In this document: in pieces, positions 31,673-42,391 of the stretch
Numbering within the stretch: position 1 is the stretch's first letter
How the letters are laid out: each line of letters starts with the position of its first letter
Source of the DNA: Cerioporus squamosus
Taxonomy: Eukaryota > Basidiomycota > Agaricomycetes > Polyporales > Polyporaceae
DNA: 47,877 bases
Assembly (NCBI GenBank): GCA_022592435.1
Contig: JABYQS010000240.1
Location: 1-47,877, forward strand
Reading direction: 5' to 3'
Made by a program: the position numbers and the translations under genes
Notes under the pieces: model-generated
What the model was told of the DNA's origin: nothing
Database searches by the model: none
Seen by the model: the letters and a program-made list of their open reading frames with translations, nothing else

Positions 31673-34395
31673 TCAGTCGTCCTCGTCGCCCTCCCACCGC
31701 CGCCCAAGCCCCACCCGCCCGTCCTCGTCCCCACTCACATACAGCCACGCCTCGAGCCTGCGGCCCAGCTCGCCCCCGCGGCCCCCGCAGAAGTCCCCGG
31801 TGCCCTTGAGCAGCTTCTCCCGCTCTTTCTCCACCGCGACGACGACCTTGGGAACCGTGACCGTGACCGCCGGCGGTGCCCCGTTCGCATTCCCGTTCCC
31901 CGCGCCGCTGAGCTTGCGCCTGAGCATCCCCTCCTCGCTCTCGCTCGTCCACGCCGTCAGCGTCGGGCTGATCGACGCGACCGGGCTCTCCGGCTTCGCG
32001 TCCGACTCGGGGCTCGGGTCGCTGCTCACCGACAGGCCCTCGTCGTCCCTGTCCGGATCGTCGTGGCTCGTCGGCTCGGCGTAGTCGTCCTGCCACTCCT
32101 TGAACCAGTCCTCCTCCTGCTCCTCCGGGCCGAGCATCGAGTCCACGAGCCCCTCCTCCCACCCGTCCCACTCGATGCACCGGTGCGCCATGCGCAGGCG
32201 CGCGCCCGCCGCCTCGTGGTGCAGCCACGAGGACGCGAGCGCGGCGAGCTCGACGGGCTTCCCGTGGATCGGGACCGTCGGCACGGGCGGCGCGCGCGCG
32301 AGCTTCTCGACCGTCGCGCGGAAGAGCTTCGCCGTGAAGGGCGAGTTCTGCAGGAAGGCGGGGACGTGCGCGCACTGCCAGAGCGGCCTCGTCGTCGTCG
32401 ACTCCCAGTCGATGATGCATGTCTGGCGTGTATACGGTCAGCGGCTGCGGTGCAAAGCGCGAAAGAGCGAAGAGCGGCACTCACGATCTTCGAGTGGTCG
32501 TTCTCGTCGACGAACACGTTCTCGAGGTTGAGGTCGTGGCAGTCGATCGAGAACTCCTCGGGCTCCGGCTCGCCGCCACCCCCATCCCCCTCGGTGTGCG
32601 CAACGACGCCCAAACGCTCCATCATGCGCAGGAACCGCGCCATCTCGGCCTTGACGCGCTCCACGCGCTCAGTCAGGTGCGCGACGAGGAACGTCGTGCG
32701 CTGCATCCGGCGATAGTCCTGATACATAATGTCGCCCGGGCCCTCCCACTCGTTCTCGCTCTCCTCCCAGTCCCACTCGTCCGACGCGTCCGAGCGGTCG
32801 TCCGGGAGCGCGGTCACCTTGTGGTGCCGCGACGTCGAGATCTCGTCCGGGTCGAGGTGCAGCCGGTGCGGCGCCGCCTTGCCCTCGTTCTCGAGGATGA
32901 CACCCTGGATCTCGCGCTCGACGCACGACAGGAGGTACTCGTGCGTCGAGCGCCAGGGCCCGCGGTTGAGTTCGTCGGGGTGCGACAGCTCGCCGCGGTT
33001 CGAGCCAAAGAACGGCCACGAGATGATCGGGCCGACGTGTATCTCGGATGCCTGTGAGCCGCATGCCTGCTGCATCTGCAGCTTGTCGAAGGCGTCGGTG
33101 ATGTTCGTATAGCGGTGGTATGTCGAGGGCGTGGGCGTTGGCAGCGACGAAGATACGTCAGAGTGTGCGCTGGGGTCGGGGCCGTTGTACAACGAACCAA
33201 TCATCGGGAAGCGGTGGCCGAACAGTGGGATCACTAGCATCGCGATGTTCTCCACAAGAGCGATGAGCTGGTTGTGTGGCATGCAATGGAAGACCTTGGA
33301 CAGCGGTATACCAGGTGCCTGAATGCTAAGCATGAGCGACAGCCGCCAACCTAGCGCGAAGCACTGACCGGGAACTTACCTTTGACATGAGAATGTACTC
33401 TCCGCCTAACCGGTTATACGGATTAGCGTCATACTGGTAGACATTTGGTACTGGGATTGTGGTATGTTGGCGCAGATAGTTCATGGTCGCCACTTCGGAT
33501 TCGGTCTTAAGCCGAGGCATGAAGCGGCGGGCGACACGCGCAACCACTTCACGTCTGTCTACCAGGGTGACTAGGTATCCCTGTCGTGATGGTCAGCTCA
33601 TGTCCCATGCAATGTGACGTTAGACGGGTGAGACCGACTGCCCGATACGATGGCGGCGTCTCTGCCGTCATTTTCGCCCGCAATGAGCAGATTCGCGCCA
33701 CACATCCATAGAACGACACTTGCGACGCGCCTGAGACTGATGGCTCTCATCGCCTCAGCGCGACTGGCATGCTTGGCCATGGTGAGTGAAGGCATCGCGA
33801 GACGTGCTGCGCACCAGTTCTGGCGACGGCGCGTTTGTCGTCCATGCAAAGTTGCGCCAAGTACGCCGGGAGAAGACGCCAAGATGCACCGGAGCATTGC
33901 CCGGTGTGATGATACTCCAACTACGCGGTCGGCAAAGTACGCGCACCCAGACAGTCCTCGTAACTTCCCAACGGAGATGAAGCGCATCGGTCGATATGTA
34001 GCTTCGCGCGGGACATCCCCGCAACGTGCATGGAACCCAGCGACGGGCGATAACGCAGGCGAGCATGGAGACCACACAGACAACGCAGGGGGGAGCGGCG
34101 GGGGGAGAGGCAGCGAGACTCACTTTATGGAAAGTACCTGCAGGAGCGAAGGGGGTGAGATGGGGATCTGGCGAGAGATGGACAAGATTGAGTTGGACGG
34201 ACCTGCACCGAGGAATTTGATACGTGCGACTTCGGCACCCATGCGCTCGTGGACGATGTCTTTCAGGAGCTTGCGGTCGACCTGGAAGGGCAGCGCGCCA
34301 TGGACGGCGGCGTCGGCCTTTGCCTCGGCCTTTCGGTCCTCATGCTCGACGTCCCAGTCCCACACGAGCGGGGGCTCCTGCTCCGGCTGCGTCAT
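31673..34395 (-). CDS. Aminoglycoside-phosphotransferase-fold kinase-like protein
   Basis: Member of the APH/choline-kinase fold family that is common in fungi. The substrate is unknown and is probably not an antibiotic. It starts MTQPEQEPPLVWDWDVEHED at 34395. The nucleotide loop region is RIKFLGA-GTFHK-GYLVTL. The lysine-type region includes REVVARVARRFMPRLKTESE, and then VATMNYLRQHTTIPVPNVY. The catalytic segment is DCHDLNLENVFVD, with HD...N present. After an intron, TCIIDWESTTTRPLWQCAHV supplies the metal-binding Asp. The C-terminal part is acidic and ends RRWEGDEDD at 31673. Two large insertions separate the lobes: a Pro/Ser-rich stretch and an acidic, Trp-rich stretch (DEWDWEESENEWEGP). 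Exon 2 is only 14 nt (34124-34137) and is followed by a 543-nt intron (33581-34123), very long for this window. Confidence 0.82.
34124..34137 (-). other. 14-nt microexon of the kinase-like gene
   Basis: Read on the minus strand, GTACTTTCCATAAA lies between CTGCAG (acceptor of a 65-nt intron, 34138-34202) and GTGAGT (donor of the 543-nt intron). It completes a Gly codon and adds Thr-Phe-His-Lys, linking LGAG to GYLVTL in the nucleotide-binding loop. Both junctions keep the frame, and skipping it would break the frame. Confidence 0.6.
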
Positions 34396-37143
34396 AGACG
34401 AGGAGGCCTGTGGTTGTGGTTGTGGTGGTTGGGGACGCGTACTGGATGTGATTGAGGAGGAGCTGGTGCGCTCGGACGGGGCGAGAACGCGCGGGCGCGA
34501 GGGAGAAGCGTGCTTTTCGTGAGTCTTGCGCCTGGCACACTGGGTCGGGGGCAGCGAGTGGTATTCGAGGGAGCAGAGGAGCTGGTAGAGACTGCTTGGT
34601 GGTGGTTAGAGAGAGAGAGGAGAGTAACGCCGAGACTTATCGCAGGACGCACCCGAGCTTATTGCCCGCCCGCTTATGGACGACCCTGCCACCGCGGTCG
34701 GTGCCGTTGATCTCGCGCAAGTCGGCCTGTGATTCGAGCAGCAGAGCGGGCATTCTCCGAGCAGCGTCGCGCGGGGTGTTCTCTGTTCTCTGGGGCAGCA
34801 GACTGGCCGCAGATATATGGCGGCGGACTGGGCAGCGTCCAGCCCTGTCCGAGCTCAGCTGGACCGCGCTACCGCCGCACGTCTGCTGCCCGCCGGAGCT
34901 CTGTCGCACGGCCATCTCCCGGTGCGTGACGCCTGCTTTCGTCATTCCCCCGCCGCTTCAAGCCTTCATTTGACCCTTCACCTGCCTCTTCGGGCATCGA
35001 TCGAGATCAGATCGCTCGGGCCATCCACTCAGTCCACTCATCGTCGCTGACATCCGCCCGCAGCCACCGCACCCACTCGCTTCCGACTCTACTCTCTACT
35101 CACTCCAGCAAGCGCAGCAAACGTGCGTCCCACAAACCCCAAGCCATGCTGCCCACGAATGCGCAAGCGTCCCACCCGCTCCCTAATAGTGACCGGTGAT
35201 CCGTGCAGACAAAGCTCCTGTGACAATCCACGACCCACATCCCATCACCATCTCGATGCCCAAGACCCCGCGGCGTCAGAAGCCCTTCATCTAGCGCAAC
35301 AGACGTTCCAGTCACCCACGCGTGCTATTTCCAGACCTCCGAGGCAAGCCTCTCCCCGCACAGATGCCATAACCCCCGCGCCCTGTACTCAGGGGAACAC
35401 TCCGGAAGGCTACACGTCCGTCCCCGACATTCCGTGCAATCCGACGACAACTGTGGTTGGCATCCGACAGCGACGGCGACCCGGGAGGTCCCCTGATGTC
35501 TCCTGGGTGTGTCTCGATTGCGAATCGGACCTACTGCCCTCTAGGCGCGTCGGTCCCGGCTTCCGAAGACACCAGCTAGCAGTTAGCATCAGGTCCCAGG
35601 TCCCTCTCCTCCATTCATTAATGTGCGCGGACCTCCAACCTGTGACGAATCCAGGCCAGCATGTTCGCAATCTGGACTGCGTCGACGTCACCCTGTCTCG
35701 TACCAGGCCGTAAGCCACAGGACAGATATCACAGGTGAGCTCACCACCATGAGCCACCACTAGTCCAGCAACATACAGTACCGCAGGCGCATGGCGCTGG
35801 GCCTTATCAGAACGCAGCGTCCGAGGAGCTCAGCTGACGACACCGTCTCTGCACGGAGGGTGTGTAGATATCTGCTTCCTGAAGCTTCTCCAACGCGCAG
35901 AGAACCTCGGTCGACGACTTCACTGCAGGCACCCCCCAAGCGAAGGTTCTGAACCGTGAAGCGTAACCTAGATAAGTCAAAATTAGCGTACACCCGACCA
36001 ATAAGGACCGAGAGGCCGTACGCACGAGGCCGTCCAGACTTCACAAGCATCCCGTGCTTGTGCGGCCGGTGGCGCAGTCGCAGGCGAACAGTAGACATAT
36101 CCCGACCCAGGATTTGCTGTCAATAATTGGGAGCTGTCGTAGGTTTCGGTGAACTCCTCCCAACCCAAGGTTTGGCCGAGCTGTCGTATGTGTCAAGTCA
36201 GACTCCAGGCCTTGGTACGTCGGAATCGGAATCGGACTGAAGCTCGGGGAGGAAAGCACTCGGACGTCAGATGACACCTCCCCATTGAACGACCTCGGGG
36301 ACGAGCTTCCGGTGACGCGAGACGCGAGGCAACCCTGCATATACGCCGTAAGTCCATGTAAGAGGACGCGTTGTCTGGGCGCGTGAATGAATTGACATCG
36401 CGTAAGTCGTAGTCCCAAAATATCGCGCAATCCGAGGCCTATGAACGGTGCGAGAGGCGCGTCAACGCGAAGTCAGCACCCCGCCGCGAACGGATCGCCA
36501 ACGCCAACGCCAAGGTGCGCACCACGTACATGCATCCAAGGACCAATTGCATGAAACGCGTTCAGCACATGTCGATATCGCGCTTGCGGCTTGCGGGGCC
36601 TGATACCGCCATAAGGGGGAGCGGCAGGTCCACACTGGGTCCTGCAGCTAGGCCTCATGTAGCAGTAAATGTTCTGTCGGTTGTAAGCGTGATAAGGGGA
36701 GAACACGGTCAGGGGGACATAAACTCACCACGAGCCGCTGTGAAGTGTGCAAGTGGTGACATATGGACGAACTAGAAAAAGACAACGAGAAAAGACTGTT
36801 GAGGCGGTTCGTCAGCTATCTGAGACAGGCACAATGTGAAGACACTCACCTTACCTTGCAGCATACTCAAAACGACGATGAAGAAGGTAGTGGGAGCTAT
36901 CGGGGCGCGGATGCAAGGATGATGGATTAGGAGTCCATGGACGGAAGTATCTATGCCACAGGGATCTACAAGTACACGGAGAGGGAATGCATGCCAGACA
37001 GGGGATGTATCGCAAGAGACGCGGAGACGCGCATAACAGCAAGATATGTTTTACAAATGGTCTCCTCTGCGACTATGCCGGCCGAGGGTTGCCAAAGGGG
37101 AGAGAAGGACGAGTCCGTGATGAGAACGCGAGGATGGGATGGT
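34396..37143. other. Gene-poor region, about 2.7 kb
   Basis: Left side is the promoter of the kinase-like gene, including a GA-rich tract near 34607-34622. Right side is the 3' end of the TFIIA gene. A plus-strand frame of 196 codons (35123-35713) is Pro/Arg/Ser-rich without a family motif. Minus-strand frames at 35760-36110, one with VPAVKSSTEVLCALEKLQEA, look faintly protein-like, but no upstream exons could be joined. The region may hold a decayed gene or a lncRNA. I cannot support a CDS. Confidence 0.45.
35807..36025 (-). other. Possible exon or gene relic, unassigned
   Basis: A minus-strand frame that ends with ALEKLQEADIYTPSVQRRCR and a stop, preceded by a short hydrophobic stretch (LVGCTLILTYLGYA). 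Its heptad-like C-terminal helix could be the last exon of a fungal regulatory protein. No upstream domain was found and codon bias is unclear, so it is reported only as a possible relic. Confidence 0.2.
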
Positions 37144-37802
37144 CTACTTCTTCCCCGCCTCGATGGCGTCGCCGTTCTTGCACGCGACGATCTTAATCTT
37201 GGGCGCGGACACGATCTCGTTCGACTCCATCTTGAACGTCGGGTTCTTGACGATGAACGTCCACACGTCGTCGCAGAGACGGTACGTGTGCAGGTGCCCC
37301 TATAGTTGAAAATTGCCAGCAGCGAGATAGGGGACAAAAGCAACAGCACCGCGTGGTCGTGGTTGGCGCACAGGGGAGGGGACAACGTGACGTCTGTGAG
37401 CTAACAGACTGCACAGCGAGCGAGGCACATACCTTCAGCGTCGTCTTCGTCTTCACCTGCTTCACCATGATGTCCGCCAGCGACTTGTCAAACTGCACCG
37501 ACCACCGAAGACCCCGCATGAACCGGAGAAAGAGCAGAGCGCACGCATGAGTCAGCACCGCGCACTCGTCGTCCCCAGCCACGATGCCCCCCATCCGCCC
37601 GTACGCACCTGCTGCAGAACCTTCATCGCCAGCTGCGGCGTGATCGCGCCGCTCGTAATGAGCTCGTCAAGCGAGTCGGTGAGCGCCATGCCGATCCTGA
37701 AGAGGTCGGGGCCAGGTCCGCCAGTCAAATTCGCCTGCCATTCGCGTTACGGTCTGTACTCACGAGGAGCCCCGGTAGAACTCGTAGTATGCTGTAGCCA
37801 TG
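37144..37802 (-). CDS. TOA2: Transcription initiation factor IIA small (gamma) subunit
   Basis: Small subunit of TFIIA, which stabilises TBP on the TATA box in the nucleus. It starts [13 protein letters not shown] at 37802. An intron of about 70 nt joins the Ser codon to [20 protein letters not shown], then [10 protein letters not shown] 111-nt intron leads to [20 protein letters not shown] and a third intron to [20 protein letters not shown]. The end is [20 protein letters not shown] followed by [11 protein letters not shown] and TAG at 37144. The N-terminal four-helix part (YYEFYR, LDELI) and the C-terminal beta-barrel part (the YRxCDDVWTF block) are both complete. The total of about 110 residues is the usual family length. 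No frame break was found. Confidence 0.95.
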
Positions 37803-38552
37803 ACTGTGCAGAGAGTGGCGGAAGGTCGTGAAATGAGCGTATGGGCAAAACAAGGCTCTGCAGCAGGTAGGACGTCGCGGACAAGGGTCAAGGTGAATGC
37901 ATGGATAGCCAGCGCTACGGGGCAGAAGGGGAAAGGCTTACGTAAGCTAGACCAAACACTGTACTCAAGTAAAAGTACTTGGTTCAAGTGGGCGGGGAGA
38001 TCCCCGCCGCTTGTCCGATTCCACAAGAGATGAGGTTCTCAGTCTTGGTTTGAGTTCAGTGCAAGAGAGTAGATCTACTATCTATTTCTTGTCTGTAGCA
38101 CGTAGTGTGTGAGCCCTAATCCCGTACGGTACAATGTACCACCTCATAAGTCTGCATCTCCGTCCACGCAAACGTCGCAGACGATGTTCGGGCCTCACCA
38201 CGCTGATAATAAGCGTGTACGCCAGGGGACGGGCCTGGAAACAACCTGGAAACCAGTCTAAGCGTCTACTACTATACCCGAACGGATTTTCACGTTCGGT
38301 CGCACAACATCCCAGAAGAGGAGGAAACCCGCAATAGAAAATACGGAGAACCACAGTCGTCGAAGACATGGGCAGCAAGCAAGTACTACTGAAATCTGAC
38401 AGACATGAGGTTCGGACAGATAAACAGAAAAGAGAGTCAAGAGAACGAGTCGGAGCTGCGAGCGAGACGCGCTCAACGCCCAAATCGAGCGTGCCGAACA
38501 TGCCGGTTTAACGATATGCTTAAGTAATCACTGCCAGACCTCCGTCGCAAGA

Positions 38553-38575
38553 CCGATTCCTTTTTGTGGAATCGG
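38553..38575. repeat. Short perfect inverted repeat
   Basis: CCGATTCC and GGAATCGG flank the 7-base loop TTTTTGT in intergenic DNA. It may be incidental. Confidence 0.4.
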
Positions 38576-39611
38576 AATTTACACATCAGCTGGCTTCAAG
38601 CTTCAAGTTACTTACCGACATTATATCTGGGCCTGCACCCACTGGCACCTCGGACGACGGCACCAGCTAGGTATACCATGGTTGAATCGCAGCGTATCGA
38701 GTGCCTTCTGCACCACTCGGCAGAGGTCAGCGCATATGGACTCCGCGTCAGGCTGTCGCAGGCTCACAACTCAGTTACGAATTCAAGGCCTACGCCGTAC
38801 GGCCAGATCTAGACGACAGCAAGCCAAGTCCCTGCAATGGTGGTGAGTTTCTTTGAGTCATACTGTCGAACGCTACTCGAGCTCGTTGCTAGGCAGCTCA
38901 CACTCTTTTGCAAACTATCTATCGCGCTAGTACGACGTTCGTACAGAATGTTTGATAACAGCTCCCGACAGGACAGGTCCAGGCACCCGTGGGCGCGGGG
39001 GATAGCATGCACAAGGAGTTCTTCATGAATGGCACCTTTGCTCGGGTATTGGACCCGAATCGACGAGCCGGCAACTCCAAGGAACAGTACAGCCCTCCCG
39101 CATGCTGGCACACAAGCTCCCTCCTCCGAAGATTCAAGTTGCTCGGATTCTACTTCTTTGGTTCCTTGGGTCCTTCCCTCCGATCGGAATGAGATGCCTA
39201 CTCTCTAAGATGCTCCACCCTCGTGGTCAGTGCAATCTTCGCGCAGTGACACCCACCTGAGCATCGCTGTCAATGTAAGTTCTCTTACCAGTGGCATCGC
39301 AGAGTTAGGCGCTCATAACTTCATGCCGCTGCGCTCTCCGCTCATAAAAGAGTGGTCGATGATACTAACCGGCTTTCGTCTTGACTTGCTGTCTACCTTG
39401 CGACATGCATGCGACTCGCTCAAATGCGTTGGAGACAGAACAGTCTACGCTCTTATCTGGTTGCTCAGGTACAGTGACAAAGTTCAATCTCTCGAAGGTT
39501 GTGTTGCTGATCCTCCACCGCAGGTATTAGAGACGAGTTGCCGTACGCAAGCTATCGTAGAATTGCGCTCTGGTACCGCCAGCGCCATGCTATGTTTAGC
39601 GTCTCACGACC

Positions 39612-39618
39612 CTATAAG
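39612..39618 (+). promoter_or_regulatory. Possible TATA box of the downstream membrane-protein gene
   Basis: CTATAAG about 70 bp upstream of the ATG at 39688. The distance suits a fungal TATA box followed by a short leader, and the ATG has a good context (CCACC before ATG). The call rests on position and sequence only. Confidence 0.4.
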
Positions 39619-39687
39619 ACGGGGTGCGCTCACCCACTGCGGCATTCGGACTGCAGACCCCCCGTCCATTCATCCACCAACGCCACC

Positions 39688-41382
39688 ATGTCCTCCACGG
39701 CAGTTCCTGATGCGGCGGCCATCGCTTCCGAATTTTATCATATGTACGTGCTGCAAAGCTAGTGTAGCTCGACTGATTGAAACGACTGTTCTATTAACAG
39801 AAGTGTCGATGCATACTTCTCGATCTCGACATGCGGTGAGTCGTTTGTTACGACATGCTAACGTGTGGCTCGACACTCATCCGACGGCTCTCTCATAGCG
39901 TTCTTTATCTACGAATATTTTATAACTTTCGACAGAGAAGTGGAGCTGTTCTGGAAGGGAAAGATGACCGGAGCCTCGATCATCTTCCTTCTGAACAGGT
40001 ACTTGCCCTTGCTCACACAACTGCTATACCTTACGGAGTACACTACCTCAACCATGTCCGCCAAAGTACGTCTCGCGCCGTTTCCACCTCCTGCATTCGT
40101 TCGCTAAATTATCCAGAGGTCTGGTCATCATAATTCGTGGAGGTCGGGGTCGGGCGACTTACGATGCCATTTATAGCTGCGCGCTGTTTATCAGAGCAGA
40201 TGCTGCCATTGTTCTCGTTCAATACTTCCCTTGGGCCTGTGAGTATACCCATCGTAACTTTTACCGTGGTCCTCACTAAGGCTTCGACAAGGTTTCTCTG
40301 CACTGCGAGCCTACGCCCTTTCGAGGAGCAAACTGGTATCAATCTTCGTCCTCCTGCTCTCCTTGGTTACTCCCTCAATCAACTTCGTAAGAGTTTGCTC
40401 TCATATCATTGCTCATTGGCTCATCTCCCTGATCCAGGCAAGATATGGGTTTGGAGTAAGCGGAGGCATCTTCGACACTCTGTCGCTCGAGGATTGCGAG
40501 CCCACGGACAACTTGACGACAGCAATGGAGCTTCAGTATGTGCATCGATCATGTCGCGCTTTCCCATGAGTTTTAACTCCAAGTAGCTGTAGGTTTGCAT
40601 GCCATAGGAATTATGCCGCTATGTTCTAACCAACTCGCACGTGGTCCCCGTCAGTCATCATCATCTCCCGGACGTGCCTCATCACGGCGGACCTCATACT
40701 GGTGGCCATCACATGGATAACTCTACCGAGGCGAACGGTCGACCTATCCTTCACGGGCAGAACGTTCGCCGGAGTGCTGCTGCGTGATGGTGAGTGATAA
40801 TCTTGTATGCCTGCACCACCAGCTGAACCGGCCTGTCAGGTATCGCGTATTTCCTGTAACACATTTTACCTGTATATTGCCAGCATACTAGTGCCAACTC
40901 AGTCATCCACAGTGTCTTGCTCACGATGAACGTTCTTCACATGGCATTCTCGCTGCGTTCTGTGAGTTTCGTCTCAACGTTTTATTGTATACTATGCTCA
41001 ACTCCACCGTGTCAGATCCTCACCAACGCCGACATCAGCGAGATAACCGTGTTCACGGAGCCGTGCGTTCCTTTGTCAAATTTGCTTCGACTGACAGGCT
41101 GAGGCTCTCTTCAGCGTCACGGCCGTGCTTGTGTCCCGGTTCCTCATCGACCTCCAAGAAGCTAACAGGAAGGCGGTTCACCAGACATCCTTCGCCAATC
41201 CCGACTCGAGCCTGACGGACGACGACCCACTCCACTTCGCCAATTTTGTGAACTCGTTCGGTGCTTCGATCGCTGTTCCTGGGGTCGAAGAGGAGAACCG
41301 CTTTGATTTGGTCGAAGCAGAGAAGCCGACACAGGAAGACACTGGCAGCTCTTCCGATAGGGTCAATGGCAGCGAGACGTGA
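39688..41382 (+). CDS. DUF6533-type seven-helix membrane protein
   Basis: A third readable member of the DUF6533 class in the window, on the opposite strand to B and C and from a different subgroup. It starts MSSTAVPDAAAIASEFYH at 39688. The DUF6533 domain is unusually clear: SISTCAFFIYEYFITFDREV, ELFWKGKMTGAS, IIFLLNRYLPLLTQLLYLTE. Later blocks are CALFIRADAAIVLVQYFPWA, FSALRAYALSRSKLVSIFVL, VTPSINF, GVSGGIFDTLSLEDCEP, ISRTCLITADLILVAITWIT, RTFAGVLLRDGIAYFL and VIHSVLLTMNVLHMAFSL. A polar C-terminal tail, beginning SRFLIDLQEANRKAVHQ, ends SSSDRVNGSET at 41382. About ten short introns interrupt it. The junction near 40540-40670 could not be placed exactly, because the best acceptor and donor differ by one in phase. 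No other break was seen. Confidence 0.82.
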
Positions 41383-42391
41383 TGGAGTTAGGGTTGGCAC
41401 TGGCTAGCGCAGTCGTCTATCGCCATTGCATCGTCTGAGTCCCCGCGGCGCGCTCAGCTATGCAGCTGTCTATGTAGATGGGCGCAGATTCTCCCCTTTT
41501 GCAGCATACGGTACTGAACTATATCATGGTACGATGGAATCTGCGTAATAGCCTAACGTCCCACAAGCTCGGGCCCCGGGGCATGCGGTAAGGTGACCTC
41601 GCGCATCCGGACGAACACACTGCAATGGAGTTGACGATGCTTCATTGGTAGAAACAACAATGCCTGGTCTCTGTACCTTAAAGTGCCCCCAAGAACTTAG
41701 CGCAAGACACCTCCATATCGAGACCGCTAATGTCACGCAATGCGACGTGCCCGTCGGGACGTGCGATGACTGTCAGTGTCCACACAAGTTCGCGTCGACT
41801 CTGTACGCCACATTCATCCTCCGTGATCGTGATAGTTATAGGCACCTAACATTCAATGCATGAACGATAGCGGCCTGTATTCTCCCAGTCACGGCGACGG
41901 ATCGGGGACGCGAAGACGACGGCGACTCCGAGCCAACTGCCACTGAGACGAACTCCGAGTGCGTACCCGTCGCAATGGCGTCGACGTCGCAGTGAACATT
42001 CCTGCATACGATTGCGCGTGGCGCGGGAGTTGTCTCACGCGCCGTGGTCGCTACGAGTCGCTACGTAAGATGATCCTCCTCCTCCATGGTTGTGGCTATA
42101 GCTCCTACGGCCGCTTTTATCGGTTTGTGACGATTCCAAACGATGCCACGCCGACGTGCGGAAAGCCTGGTACGTACGAACGTTGAAACGCTGCCACCTG
42201 GGCAGCATGTCGACTGCCATATACTACATCACTGACAGCTTGAATTTGTGGCTCTTAGCAGGGTGCCGAGAGAGTGCATACCACGCACCCGATAGGCAGC
42301 ACGGTGAGACAGTCTTGGTCGTGTTCGAAGACCGACAAGTCCCGCCCCTTTATAGTCCAGGTATGCGACATCGTCCCCACGCCAAGTACCC
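41383..42391. other. Intergenic region, about 1.0 kb
   Basis: Between two plus-strand genes. It has no gene that can be supported, only short frames on both strands. The right end carries the MFS promoter. Confidence 0.5.
42349..42355 (+). promoter_or_regulatory. Possible TATA box of the MFS gene
   Basis: TTTATAG about 40 bp upstream of the ATG at 42392, after a C-rich stretch. This is closer than is usual in fungi, so it may instead lie in the leader. Confidence 0.3.

Larger units (their letters stand above)
37803..39687. other. Intergenic region, about 1.9 kb
   Basis: Divergent promoter space between the TFIIA gene (-) and the DUF6533-type gene (+). It contains an 8-bp hairpin, CCGATTCC/GGAATCGG, at 38553-38575. 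A 139-codon minus frame (38082-38501) lacks any family feature. Nothing else supportable was seen. Confidence 0.45.

Noticed and set aside
31520..32716. Plus-strand frame of 398 codons
   Set aside because: It is antisense to the kinase-like gene in very GC-rich DNA, is Arg/Pro/Leu-rich and has no recognisable domain.
33598..34083. Minus-strand 161-codon frame inside the long intron as an extra exon
   Set aside because: It cannot be joined in frame to the flanking kinase exons and lacks kinase motifs.
35123..35713. Plus-strand frame of 196 codons as a gene
   Set aside because: It is low in complexity (Pro, Arg, Ser) and lacks a family motif, and no splice partners were found. Support is insufficient.
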